A stretch of DNA of 64,000 nucleotides. It comes from Janthinobacterium sp. 1_2014MBL_MicDiv. Lineage in GTDB: Bacteria > Pseudomonadota > Gammaproteobacteria > Burkholderiales > Burkholderiaceae_D. The translations under genes and the position numbers were made by a program. Below the pieces are notes generated by a model. That model was not told the origin of the DNA. It searched no databases and saw nothing but the letters and a program-made list of their open reading frames with translations. The stretch is taken from contig NZ_CP011319.1 of NCBI RefSeq assembly GCF_001865675.1, positions 3,224,001-3,288,000 on the forward strand. The letters run 5' to 3'. This document shows positions 17,498 through 25,788 of this stretch, one piece after another. Each line of letters starts with the position of its first letter. Position 1 is the first letter of the stretch.

Positions 17498-18022
17498 TCA
17501 GCGCGTAACAAGGCGCTGGCTGCGATGCGCACGCGCAGCACCGCCGTCACTCTCGTACGTGGGGGCACGAACGGCTGCCTTGCCGCCTTCATTGACCTGA
17601 CTTGCGCCGGCATGGCCTTTGACACTGCAAAGTACCGTGCGCGTTGCCATGGCATATTGAAAGCGCAATACATATTGCAGGCCATGGCCGTTTTCAGATT
17701 GACAACCGTTCAATACGATCTTCCCTTGAAACGTGCTCTTCAAACCTTTGGACATGAGCAAATGTGCAAGCTGTTCTGGCGTCACCTGTCCGAAAAATTG
17801 CGCTGCCTGTAGCACGTCGGCAGGCACTCCCGCAGCGCCATGCGCATCGATGTACAGCGTGCCATCGTCATCTAGCGTATTGAGCAAGTGTGCTGGCGCC
17901 GTCTCCAGCTCAATCGACGTATTTTCTGACGCGTCAGGCAACGGGCATCGTCGCATGCCCTCGGCTGCTTGTTGCATCACGGCGTCTGCATGGCCGGCGA
18001 CGACGATTAATTTGGCAACCAT
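17498..18022 (-). CDS. Small protein with caspase-like His/Cys motif, candidate T6SS effector
   Basis: A 174-residue protein. After an N-terminal beta strand (KLIVVAGHAD) it has LYIDAHGAAG with His61-Gly62, and about 45 residues later GKIVLNGCQSENG with Cys107. A His-Gly after a hydrophobic strand and a Cys after a second one is the layout of caspase-fold (clan CD) peptidases and C80/DUF4347-type self-cleaving domains. The C-terminal 30 residues are Arg/Ala-rich and may be disordered. It lies between the GIY-YIG-like gene and the 402-residue unknown, in a T6SS accessory cassette. Peptidase activity is an inference from two short motifs. Confidence 0.6.
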   Translation of the reverse strand: MVAKLIVVAGHADAVMQQAAEGMRRCPLPDASENTSIELETAPAHLLNTLDDDGTLYIDAHGAAGVPADVLQAAQFFGQVTPEQLAHLLMSKGLKSTFQGKIVLNGCQSENGHGLQYVLRFQYAMATRTVLCSVKGHAGASQVNEGGKAAVRAPTYESDGGAARAHRSQRLVTR

Positions 18023-18131
18023 GTATCATTTCTCCAGTGTATGTCCGTGAAGCGGCGAAGCCCGCTTCAGTGAAAGAAAGGGATGGAGCATTACCTCATC
18101 GCTTGCCTGCCAGCTTCCACCGCCCCCTTCA

Positions 18132-18170
18132 CCGGGGTCAGACCCGGCATCCGGACATCCAGCCCGGGTC
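18132..18170. repeat. GGGTCAGACCC-type palindrome and hairpin between accessory genes
   Basis: The text CCGGGGTCAGACCCGG (18132-18147) is a near-perfect palindrome. Its right arm GACCCGG (18141-18147) can also pair with CCGGGTC (18164-18170), leaving a 16-base loop. From memory, GGGTCAGACCC-type palindromes occur between genes in many betaproteobacterial genomes. Lying between the GIY-YIG-like and caspase-like genes, it could trim or stabilise mRNA. No U-run follows on either strand, so it is not called a terminator. Confidence 0.45.
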
Positions 18171-18202
18171 ATGTCGGATGTTGGAACTGCGCCCACGAAG
18201 AT

Positions 18203-18889
18203 TCAAAACGCGCCATGGGCTGGAATCGCAATACAGTAGTGGGCCGCCGGCACATTCACGACGGGACATGCCGCCCATTCCACCTGAACGATCAATTCAT
18301 GGTTGGTCGGGTTGGTGAAGGGCCCCATGTAGACACCATTTGTAAACGTGCCGCCGACACCGATTGCCTGGCGAAAGAAGCGAATTAATAATGCTTCGAC
18401 ATTCACGTTGACTCCATCAATCGCAGTGATCACCTGGGGAGCCGCATAATTGATGGCACCGCCCATTGCCCCTATCACGGCGTTTGGCAGCGGTAGCGGT
18501 GCGCCGCCGGCATTTCTGATCACCTGGAAACCCATGGCGGCCGGAGCGACAGGTGCCACCAGGGTGTTGATCAAGGGCGCGGGTGCGCCCATGATGGGTG
18601 CGGGCGTGTTCCAGGTATCGACTTCCCCCCAGAAGACGCCGATATTCGCCAGATTTCCCTGGCTCAAACCGAATTCATTGACTGTCAGCATCCGGCCGTC
18701 AAAGCGCTGGCGCAGGTTCCCGGATTTGCCGATATAGCGGTTATCGTTGGCCTGGTTGTAAATCAGATAGAGTCCGCCATTGCCCGGCACACCCGCTGGC
18801 AATGCGCCGGCCAGGCCTGCCCCCGCCGATGCGAGCGTGTGCAGGCTTCCCGCATTGGATAGGTCAAAGTTGATGTAGCCCATGTGCAC
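18203..18889 (-). CDS. GIY-YIG nuclease-like protein, candidate T6SS effector
   Basis: A 228-residue protein. Residues 38-65 carry the GIY-YIG signature: GLY (39-41), ten residues, YIG (52-54), then LRQRF with the catalytic-type Arg. Residues 163-171 (NVEALLIRF) match the motif with the metal-binding Glu (E165). An Ala/Pro-rich insertion (about 96-150) separates the halves by more than in typical members. The first 35 residues are Gly/Ala-rich. It is encoded directly downstream of hcp with no obvious immunity gene, so a DNA-targeting effector loaded into Hcp is plausible but unproven. Met3 (MGYINF) is an alternative start. Confidence 0.65.
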   Translation of the reverse strand: MHMGYINFDLSNAGSLHTLASAGAGLAGALPAGVPGNGGLYLIYNQANDNRYIGKSGNLRQRFDGRMLTVNEFGLSQGNLANIGVFWGEVDTWNTPAPIMGAPAPLINTLVAPVAPAAMGFQVIRNAGGAPLPLPNAVIGAMGGAINYAAPQVITAIDGVNVNVEALLIRFFRQAIGVGGTFTNGVYMGPFTNPTNHELIVQVEWAACPVVNVPAAHYCIAIPAHGAF

Positions 18890-19069
18890 CCTTCATTATC
18901 CTGTCCCGGATAGCCGCGCCTGCCCGGCGCATGCCAAATGGCTGCCCACCCCCTCGGCACACCGGGGCATCTGGCACACGGATGGCGGGCCATGCTGGCC
19001 CTGCCGGATTGCCGGCCTGTGGAAAACAGGGTGCCAGCAGCACGATGGCCCTCTGTCGGCGACGCTTGA

Positions 19070-19555
19070 TCAATCCGCCTTCATCGTCTCCAGGTTCCAG
19101 TTCCACGTGCCCGTGCCCTTGGACGTCGAATCCGTCTTCTGCTGCGTGAAGTCGGCCTTGATCTTGGTGAAATTGATCGAGAACGAATCGTTCGGGATGC
19201 CGCCGCCGCCGCTGCAGCTCATTTGCGAGATCATGGCGTTGTCCATGACGTAGGTCATGAAGTTCATGTAGACGCCGTTTTCCACGCGGCCGATGTTCAG
19301 CTTGGCCGGACCGATCTTGGTGCCCTGGGTGCAAGCCTTGAACAGTTCCGTGGTCGACAGGTCGGACGACTTGGAGAACGACATTTCCGACAGCACGGCA
19401 CGGCCCATGGTGCGTTCCGTGTTGCCGGCGTCGTTGCCCATGGGCAGGTAGGCGTTGTGGGAAAACGAGCTGACGATGATCTTGTCGGCATAACCGGTGA
19501 TGGTGCAGTTGCCCTTGATGGTGGCGCCCAGATCAAGGATGAGTACGTCTGACAT
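19070..19555 (-). CDS. hcp: Hcp (TssD), T6SS inner-tube protein
   Basis: A 161-residue Hcp protein: it begins MSDVLILDLGATIKGNCTIT, has the strand SFSHNAYLPMG, then GRAVLSEMSFSKSSDLSTTE, and ends in the beta strand TGTWNWNLETMKAD. Hcp hexamers stack into the tube expelled by sheath contraction and can carry small effectors. A good ribosome site (GGAG, 6 bp spacer) precedes the ATG. It lies 76 bp downstream of tssC and upstream of three accessory genes, a typical place for Hcp-dependent cargo. Confidence 0.95.
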   Translation of the reverse strand: MSDVLILDLGATIKGNCTITGYADKIIVSSFSHNAYLPMGNDAGNTERTMGRAVLSEMSFSKSSDLSTTELFKACTQGTKIGPAKLNIGRVENGVYMNFMTYVMDNAMISQMSCSGGGGIPNDSFSINFTKIKADFTQQKTDSTSKGTGTWNWNLETMKAD

Positions 19556-19631
19556 GAATAGCTCCGTAAGGTGAGCGCAGCGGCAGCGGCGTCATGCCGC
19601 GGCCGTGCGGAGGTGCGTTAGGAAAGGACCA

Positions 19632-21119
19632 TCAAGCGGCCGAGGCCGGCAATTCCGCCACCAGGCGTATCGAGGTGGTCAGCTCTTCCATCTGGAAGTG
19701 CGGCTTGAGGAACACGGTGGCCGAGTAGGCGCCCGGCTTGCCGGCCACTTCGGTCACGTCAACCCGCCCTTCGGACAGCGGGAAACGCGCCTTCTCGCCC
19801 TGCGAGGCATTGGAACTGAGCAGCACGTAGTCGCTGAGCCAGTTGTTGAGGAAGTTTTCCACGCTCGAACGCGTCTGGAAGCTGCCCACCTTGTCGCGCA
19901 TGATCACCTTGATGTAGTGGGCGAAGCGCGAGGCGGCCAGCACATACGGCAGGCGCGAGGACAGCGCCGCGTTGGCATTGGCCGTGTCCAGGTTGTACAG
20001 CTTGGGCTTGTTGACGGACTGGCCGCCGAAGAAGGCCGCCATGTCCGACCCCTTGGAATTGACCACCGCGATGAAGCCCAGGTCGTTGAGTTCCTTTTCG
20101 CGCCGGTCCGTGATCGCCACTTCCGTCGGGCACTTGAGCACCACGTCGCCATCGTCCGTCTTGAACGAGTGCGCCGTCAGGCCCGTGATCTTGCCGCCGC
20201 CCTCGACGCCGCGGATGGCCGTCGTCCAGCTGTGCTTGGCGAAGGAATCCGTGATGCGCAAGCCCAGCTGGTAGGCCGCGTTGGCCCACAGGTATTTGCC
20301 GTGGTCCTTGCCGTCGACGTCTTCCTCGTAGGCGAACGATTCGACCGGGTTGGTCTTGGCGCCGTACGGCAGGCGTGCCGCGTAACGGGGCAGCACCAGG
20401 GCCACGTAGCGCGAATCTTCCGTTTCGCGGAAGCCGCGCCAGGTGGTCAACTCGGCGCTCTCGAAGATCTTCGACAGGTCGCGCGGCACGCCCAGCTCGG
20501 TAAACGAGGCCATGTCGAACAGCGACGGCGACGCGGCGGCGATGAACGGCGCGTGGGCGGCGGCCGCCACTTTCGACAGGCGCTGCAGCAGGGCCATGTC
20601 TTGCGGATCGCGGCCAAAATAATAGTCGCCGATGAACAGCGAGTACGGGTGGCCGCCGAAGGTGCCATATTCCTCTTCGTAGACTTTCTTGAAGAGCACG
20701 CTCATGTCGTGGTCGACGGCGCCTTCCAGGTCTTTCAGCAGTTCCTTTTTCGACACGTTGAGCAGGCGCAGTTTCAGCTTGCTGCCCGTTTCCGTGCCCA
20801 TCACCATGTCGCGCAGGCCGCGCCAGGAGCCTTCCAGCGCCTGGAAGCGCTCGTCGTGCAGGATGGCGTTGAGCTGCTCGCTGAGGATGGTGTCGATCTG
20901 CGCCACGCGCTCGTTGATCATGGTGACGATGCCCTTGTCGGGCGCTTTTTTCATGCCTTCGTCGAGCACCTGGGTGGCGAATTGCCCCAGGAGCGTGCGC
21001 GCGTAGGCGTTTTGCGATGGCTCGACTGCCATTTTTCCTTCCTGGACGATGCGATCCAACAGGCTGAGTTCCTCGTTGGTAGTGCTTGCACCGGCCTGTA
21101 CCGCTTGCTTGCTGGCCAT
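19632..21119 (-). CDS. tssC: TssC (VipB/EvpB family), T6SS sheath large subunit
   Basis: A 495-residue protein with the sheath signature LEGSWRGLRDMV (about residues 95-106), the handle region KVYEEEYGTFGGHPYSLFIGDYYF, and C-terminal VSDYVLLSSNASQGEKARFPL-like strands. TssC with TssB forms the contractile sheath. The length is normal. The start at MASKQAVQAG is preceded by a purine-rich AGAAAG. It is encoded 47 bp downstream of tssB and upstream of hcp, the canonical tssB-tssC-hcp order. Confidence 0.96.
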   Translation of the reverse strand: MASKQAVQAGASTTNEELSLLDRIVQEGKMAVEPSQNAYARTLLGQFATQVLDEGMKKAPDKGIVTMINERVAQIDTILSEQLNAILHDERFQALEGSWRGLRDMVMGTETGSKLKLRLLNVSKKELLKDLEGAVDHDMSVLFKKVYEEEYGTFGGHPYSLFIGDYYFGRDPQDMALLQRLSKVAAAAHAPFIAAASPSLFDMASFTELGVPRDLSKIFESAELTTWRGFRETEDSRYVALVLPRYAARLPYGAKTNPVESFAYEEDVDGKDHGKYLWANAAYQLGLRITDSFAKHSWTTAIRGVEGGGKITGLTAHSFKTDDGDVVLKCPTEVAITDRREKELNDLGFIAVVNSKGSDMAAFFGGQSVNKPKLYNLDTANANAALSSRLPYVLAASRFAHYIKVIMRDKVGSFQTRSSVENFLNNWLSDYVLLSSNASQGEKARFPLSEGRVDVTEVAGKPGAYSATVFLKPHFQMEELTTSIRLVAELPASAA

Positions 21120-21166
21120 GATGGTTTCTTTCTCTGAATGTGGGAGAAAACAGCGCGTGGGCGCTA

Positions 21167-21724
21167 TCAGGATGCGGCGGGCTCGGTGCTCTCGGCAGCC
21201 GCTTCAGGTGCTGCGGCCGTGGCCGCCGGGGTGGCCGTGCCGCCTTCCGCCTGCAAGGTTTTGAGCTCTTCCGTGTTCTGCACGATATTTTCCAGCAAGG
21301 AATCGAGCTCGTCGTTGCCATCGAGCTTGCCCAGCAGGTCGCGCAGTTGCTGGCGCACTTCCAGCAGCTTGGCCAGCCGCGGGATTTGCCTGGTGATGGC
21401 TTCGGGATGGAAATCGTCGAATTGCTTGAAGTTCAGTTCGATCTTCAGGTTGCCGTCCTTCTTGTAGGTATCGGGCACGGACAGGTCGAGGCGCGGCGCG
21501 ATCTTCGCCATCACCTCGTTGAAATTGTCGCGGTCGATTTCCACCAGGCGGCGCGCCTTGAGTTTCGGTGGCGCCACCAGAGGCTGCCCGGACAGGTCGG
21601 CCAGCAGGCCCACCACCAGCGGCAATTCCTTTTTCTCGATGGCGCCCCCCACTTCCACGTCGTAGGTAATCTGGACGCGCGGCGGACGGTTCCGTCCCAC
21701 CCATTTTTGCAAGCTGTCTGACAT
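21167..21724 (-). CDS. tssB: TssB (VipA family), T6SS sheath small subunit
   Basis: A 185-residue protein beginning MSDSLQKWVGRNRPPRVQIT, the typical TssB opening, with KKELPLVVGLLADLSGQP and RRLVEIDRDNFNEVMAKIAP. The C-terminal tail is Ala/Pro/Glu-rich and longer than average. TssB pairs with TssC in the sheath and offers the helix recognised by ClpV. The ATG at 21724 has GAGGG upstream. It is the first gene of the minus-strand T6SS transcript; the in-frame extension upstream lies in the regulatory gap. Confidence 0.95.
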   Translation of the reverse strand: MSDSLQKWVGRNRPPRVQITYDVEVGGAIEKKELPLVVGLLADLSGQPLVAPPKLKARRLVEIDRDNFNEVMAKIAPRLDLSVPDTYKKDGNLKIELNFKQFDDFHPEAITRQIPRLAKLLEVRQQLRDLLGKLDGNDELDSLLENIVQNTEELKTLQAEGGTATPAATAAAPEAAAESTEPAAS

Positions 21725-21858
21725 CACACCCTCACTAGAAATTTTATGCAGCGGAGAGACGGCCAGGTGGGTGGGTGAAGCGCCGCACAGCTTGCGCAAG
21801 CCCGGGCCAACCGTTGAAAACACCGTCCACACATGTTGTAAATCGGGTAGTTCGGAAA

Positions 21859-21909
21859 TGATGGTAGGACTGCGCCGCGGCGTAACACAAGTATCAACGT
21901 GGTATCAGG
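21859..21909 (-). promoter_or_regulatory. Putative promoter/operator element of the tssB operon
   Basis: Located about 135 bp upstream of tssB. It is the partner of the element before tssE: the same 12 bp TGATGGTAGGAC on the plus strand, then ten variable bases, then CGTAACACAAGTA and GGTATCAGG in the same register. GTGTTACGC is at the complement of 21880-21888. The 381 bp gap between tssB and the divergent regulator gene holds this element plus a second pair of repeats nearer the regulator. No coding sequence is seen in the gap. Confidence 0.65.
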
Positions 21910-21936
21910 CTCGGACCCATGTGTCGCCTGGGCGCC

Positions 21937-21958
21937 GTGTTACGCGCCGCTGTTACGC
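21937..21958 (+). promoter_or_regulatory. Direct GTTACGC repeats upstream of the T6SS regulator gene
   Basis: GTGTTACGC at 21937-21945 and CTGTTACGC at 21950-21958 form a direct repeat with 13 bp period on the plus strand, about 150 bp before the regulator start. The first copy is identical to the 9-mer inside the tssB and tssE elements. Winged-helix regulators of the OmpR/CadC type often bind direct repeats, so autoregulation is possible. Confidence 0.45.
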
Positions 21959-22105
21959 GAAACAGACAGCCGTCAAAAGACGTCCATTTCGCTGTTGCGG
22001 CCAAGAAAAATCGTGCTAAGATAGTAAAATTGCATTACAGAAACACATCATCATGTCTGCTTTGCGTGCCTCCGCCCTGCTTCCTTCACCGCACCCGGCC
22101 GCCGC

Positions 22106-25100
22106 ATGAAAAACCGGTTTCGCTTTGGTGCCTGGTTCGTCCATCCCTCCACCAACAGCATCGAGAACGCGGACGAGCGGCGCCAGATGGAACCGCGCAC
22201 GATGGATGTGCTGCTGGCGCTGTGCATGGCGAAGGGCGATATCGTCAGCGCGGACGAACTGCTGGAGCGGTGCTGGGGCAGCACCCTGTACGGCGACAGT
22301 CCCGTCCACAAGAATATCGCGCAACTGCGCCGCCTTCTCGGCGATCACGCCACGTCTCCCGTCTACATCGAGACGATACGCAAGCGCGGCTACCGTGCCC
22401 TGGCGCCGCTGGACTTCGACTTGCCGGGCAATACCGCGCGCAAGAGCTGGGGCGCCGGCTCGCCGTTTCGCGGCTTGCTGGCCTTCGATGAAAGCCACGC
22501 CGACGTGTTTTTCGGGCGCGACGAAAGCATCCGCCAGCTCAGCGACGCCGTGCAGGCACAGGTCAGCAGCGGCTTTGCCCTGATGCTGGTGCTGGGCCCC
22601 AGCGGCTCGGGCAAGACCTCGCTGATCCAGGCCGGCCTGCTGCCCGCCCTGTCGGGCGAACGCGCGGGCGCCGAGCTGCGCCTGCTGGCCAGCACTACCT
22701 TCGACTTGATCGACCAGGGCGAACAGACCCTGTTTACAGCGCTGGCGGGCGCGCTGCTGGATCTGCAATGGGAAGACCGCTGGGCGTTTCCTGGCGACAA
22801 TGCCGTTTCCCTCGGCACGCGCCTGGAGCACGGCTGTGCCAGCGTCATCGCCGAGCTGGACGCCGCGCTGGCCGAACGGAAGCTGCCCGGCACGCGCTTT
22901 GCCATCTTCATCGACCGTTTCGAGGCCCTGTTCAATGTCACGCGCATCGGCGAGCCGGAGCGGCGCGCCTTCCTGCACACGCTGGAACAGCTGGCCCGCA
23001 GCAGCGCCGCCGTGCTGGTGCTGGCCTGCCGCAATGATTTCTATCCCAGCCTCGCCAGATACACCCTGCTGACGGAAGGCAAGCGCCACGGCGGCCATTT
23101 CGACCTGGGCCCGCCCGGCGTCAGCGATTTTGCGGAAATCATCCGCAAGCCGGCCGCGGCGGCCAAGCTGACGTTCGGCATCGACCCCGTCTCGCTGGCG
23201 CGGCTCGACGATGTGCTGTGCAAATGCGCGGCCGACAGTCCCGACGCCCTGCCCCTGCTGCAATACTGTCTGCAGGAACTGTATCGCATGCGCACGCAGG
23301 ATGGCGAACTGAGCTTCGAAGCCTTCCATCAACTGGGCGACCTCGAAGGCGCCATCGGACTGCGCGCGGAACAGGTCGTGCTGGCCATGAGCGAGGCCCA
23401 GCAAGCGTTCCTGCCGCATATCATGTCCCTCGTCAGCGTGCTGTCGATCGATGAAGAGAACGTCACCAGCCAGCGCGCGCCGTGGTCGGCCCTGCGCGGC
23501 GAGGCGGCGCGCCAGGCGATGGACGCGCTGGTCGAGTCGCGCCTGTTCGTCAGCGACCTGGTCGGTGGCGTGCCCGTGTTCGGCATCGCCCACGATGCCA
23601 TCCTGCGGCGCTGGCCGCGCATGACGGACTGGATCACGGCCCACCGCGGCGCGCTGCGGGCGCGCGGACGCCTGGCGCAGCAGGCGGGCCGCTGGCGCGA
23701 CGAAGGCCGGCCCGTGGATTTTTTGTTGCCACAAGGGAAATTGCTCGACGAAGCGAAGGAATTGCGGCAAGCCGGCGTGCTGACGCTGACGGAACCGGAA
23801 AGCGAATTCATCCGCAGTTCCGAGCGGCGCGCGCGCCAGCGCGACCGCGTGCGCGTGCTGGCCCTGGCGCTGATCGTCGTGCTGGCCTTGCTGGCGTCCA
23901 TCCTCGGCCTGAGCGCGCTGGCGGCCAAGCGCACGGCGGAATTGCGCCGCAGCGAGGCCGAAAGCCTGATGGATTTCATGCTGGGCGACTTCGCCGACAA
24001 GCTCCGGCCACTGGGCCGGCTGGAATTCCTCGAGTCGGTCAGCCTGAAGGCATTGCGCTACCTGAGCGGTTCGCAGGACGACGACCTGAGCCCGAACGCG
24101 CTGACCTTGCGCGCCAGAGGCTTGCAAGTGATTGGTGAAGTGAGCCGTTCACGCGGCGACTCGAAACACGCCATCGATGCTTTGCAACAAGCCAACACCA
24201 TCCTGATGCGCCAGCACCGCATGGCGCCGCAAGATACGCAGGTGCTGAAGAACCTGGGCGCGAACGCCTACTGGGTGGGACAGATGCACAAGGACCAGAA
24301 CAATTGGCAGGCGGCCGAAGACGCCTGGCGCGAATACCAGAAGTTCGCCGACCTGCTGCACCGGCTGGAGCCCGACAATGTCGAATGGTGGGTGGAACAG
24401 TCATATGCCCACAACAACCTGGGCGCGCTGGCGCAGACGCGCGGCATGCCGCAGCAGGCCGTGCCGCAGTTCCTGCAATCGATCGCCCTGAAGCGGCGCG
24501 CGCTGGAACACGCGCCCGATTCGCATAGCGTCGCCGCCGAGCTGGCCGACAGCTATTCCTGGCTGGCGTCGGCCAAGGAATCGCTGGGCGAGCTGGACGA
24601 GGCGCAACAGCTGTACGCGCACGAAATGCAGCTGGCGCTGGACTTGCGCGAGCGTTTCCCTGGCGAATCGATGTGGATCTACCGCCTGGTGCGCGCCTTG
24701 CAGCATCGGGCCATGCTGGGCGTGGCGCGCGGCATGGATGCCGATGCCCTGCGCGACTACGATGAAGCGAAACAGTTGTTTACGCAGATCGTGGGACAGG
24801 ACCGCAACAACCGGGCCTGGCAGGGAGAGCTGACGAACCTGGAGCAGGAGCAACTGCGCGTGATCGCCCGCGGCACGCCGGCGGCCAAGGTATTGCCCAG
24901 GCTGACGGCCGTGCATGGACGGCTGCAAACGATGCTGGCCCTGGACCCGAAGAACGCCTCCTGGGCGCGCCGCGAGGCGCTGGCGCGCGCGCGCATGGGT
25001 GCGGCGCTGCGGGCGACGGGCAAGGCGGAAGCGGCGCGGCAGGAAATCGACAGGGCCAGCGCGGCGCTGCAGCAGCTATACGCCGGCAACCCATCCAGCC

Positions 25101-25375
25101 TGAGCGGCAGGCTGGCCCTGATCGAAACCTTGCTGCTGCTGGCGACGCTTCAGCAGGAACAAAAAGATTTCATATCATTAATGATGACATGTAAACAAGC
25201 GTATGGCATGATCGAAGAGGAAGGCGCCTTAACGATGAACCATCAAATCCTCGATCCCTGGGTACGCGTCAATGCCTGCCTGCAGAACGAGGAGGCAGTC
25301 CAGCTGGCGGCCGACCGTTTGAAGCAGATCGGTTATCGCGAACACTCGTATGTCCAATTCATCTCCACTCGTTAA
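22106..25375 (+). CDS. Winged-helix / STAND NTPase / TPR regulator divergent from T6SS
   Basis: A 1,089-residue multidomain protein. Residues 1-105 form an OmpR/CadC-type winged-helix DNA-binding domain ending in YIETIRKRGYRALAP. Residues about 125-420 are an NTPase (nSTAND type) with FFGRDE, Walker A GPSGSGKT (164-171) and Walker B FAIFIDRFEAL (about 266-276). A membrane helix follows at about 583-605 (VLALALIVVLALLASILGL). From about 640 to the end there are TPR-like helices. It is probably a membrane-tethered signal-responsive activator, transcribed away from tssB. No strong ribosome site is seen at the ATG. Target genes are inferred from location and shared repeats. Confidence 0.88.
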   Translation: MKNRFRFGAWFVHPSTNSIENADERRQMEPRTMDVLLALCMAKGDIVSADELLERCWGSTLYGDSPVHKNIAQLRRLLGDHATSPVYIETIRKRGYRALAPLDFDLPGNTARKSWGAGSPFRGLLAFDESHADVFFGRDESIRQLSDAVQAQVSSGFALMLVLGPSGSGKTSLIQAGLLPALSGERAGAELRLLASTTFDLIDQGEQTLFTALAGALLDLQWEDRWAFPGDNAVSLGTRLEHGCASVIAELDAALAERKLPGTRFAIFIDRFEALFNVTRIGEPERRAFLHTLEQLARSSAAVLVLACRNDFYPSLARYTLLTEGKRHGGHFDLGPPGVSDFAEIIRKPAAAAKLTFGIDPVSLARLDDVLCKCAADSPDALPLLQYCLQELYRMRTQDGELSFEAFHQLGDLEGAIGLRAEQVVLAMSEAQQAFLPHIMSLVSVLSIDEENVTSQRAPWSALRGEAARQAMDALVESRLFVSDLVGGVPVFGIAHDAILRRWPRMTDWITAHRGALRARGRLAQQAGRWRDEGRPVDFLLPQGKLLDEAKELRQAGVLTLTEPESEFIRSSERRARQRDRVRVLALALIVVLALLASILGLSALAAKRTAELRRSEAESLMDFMLGDFADKLRPLGRLEFLESVSLKALRYLSGSQDDDLSPNALTLRARGLQVIGEVSRSRGDSKHAIDALQQANTILMRQHRMAPQDTQVLKNLGANAYWVGQMHKDQNNWQAAEDAWREYQKFADLLHRLEPDNVEWWVEQSYAHNNLGALAQTRGMPQQAVPQFLQSIALKRRALEHAPDSHSVAAELADSYSWLASAKESLGELDEAQQLYAHEMQLALDLRERFPGESMWIYRLVRALQHRAMLGVARGMDADALRDYDEAKQLFTQIVGQDRNNRAWQGELTNLEQEQLRVIARGTPAAKVLPRLTAVHGRLQTMLALDPKNASWARREALARARMGAALRATGKAEAARQEIDRASAALQQLYAGNPSSLSGRLALIETLLLLATLQQEQKDFISLMMTCKQAYGMIEEEGALTMNHQILDPWVRVNACLQNEEAVQLAADRLKQIGYREHSYVQFISTR

Positions 25376-25386
25376 GAAGGAATCGT

Positions 25387-25788
25387 ATGGCATTTACTAC
25401 ACCGCAGCGTACCATCACCATCTCCATCATAGGCAACGATCAGAATGCGCAAGTGCGGTACAGCTACTGGTCGCCCATCACCGGCCTGACCTATCAGCAA
25501 TCCCCGATTTGCGACCTGACCAGCAAGCAGGCGACCTATTGCCTGTTCCTCCTGGACTACGAGTCCACGCGCAATGGCTGGACCATTGTCAACACTTCGC
25601 CAAACGGCACGTCGCCCGTGCTGGCGCAGGTGGCGGGCGCGTACAACCTGTCGGTGATGACCATCAACCCCTACACCACGCTCGACACATACAACTTCTA
25701 TATTAACTACCGCAACGCCTTGACCGGCATCGAAGTATCGTTCGATCCTCAGGAAGGCAACATCCCGCCTGGCCGTCCGGAAATGTAA
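25387..25788 (+). CDS. Unknown 133-residue protein downstream of regulator
   Basis: A 133-residue protein with a good ribosome site (AAGGA, about 5 bp spacer) 11 bp after the regulator stop, so probably co-transcribed with it. It is rich in Thr, Tyr and Asn with alternating beta-strand pattern (RTITISIIGNDQNAQVRYSY; YNLSVMTINPYTTLDTYNFY) and lacks a signal peptide and membrane segment. A small beta-sandwich is likely. No family was recognised with confidence. Its last 40 bp overlap the convergent winged-helix gene. Confidence 0.65.
   Translation: MAFTTPQRTITISIIGNDQNAQVRYSYWSPITGLTYQQSPICDLTSKQATYCLFLLDYESTRNGWTIVNTSPNGTSPVLAQVAGAYNLSVMTINPYTTLDTYNFYINYRNALTGIEVSFDPQEGNIPPGRPEM

Noticed and set aside
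16068..21909. Sigma-54 promoter reading of the shared T6SS element
   Set aside because: No GG/GC pair with -24/-12 spacing was found in the element; the winged-helix regulator lacks a sigma-54 activator signature.
22016..24127. 703-codon minus-strand frame opposite the regulator
   Set aside because: No family features; the plus-strand regulator has clear winged-helix and Walker motifs.
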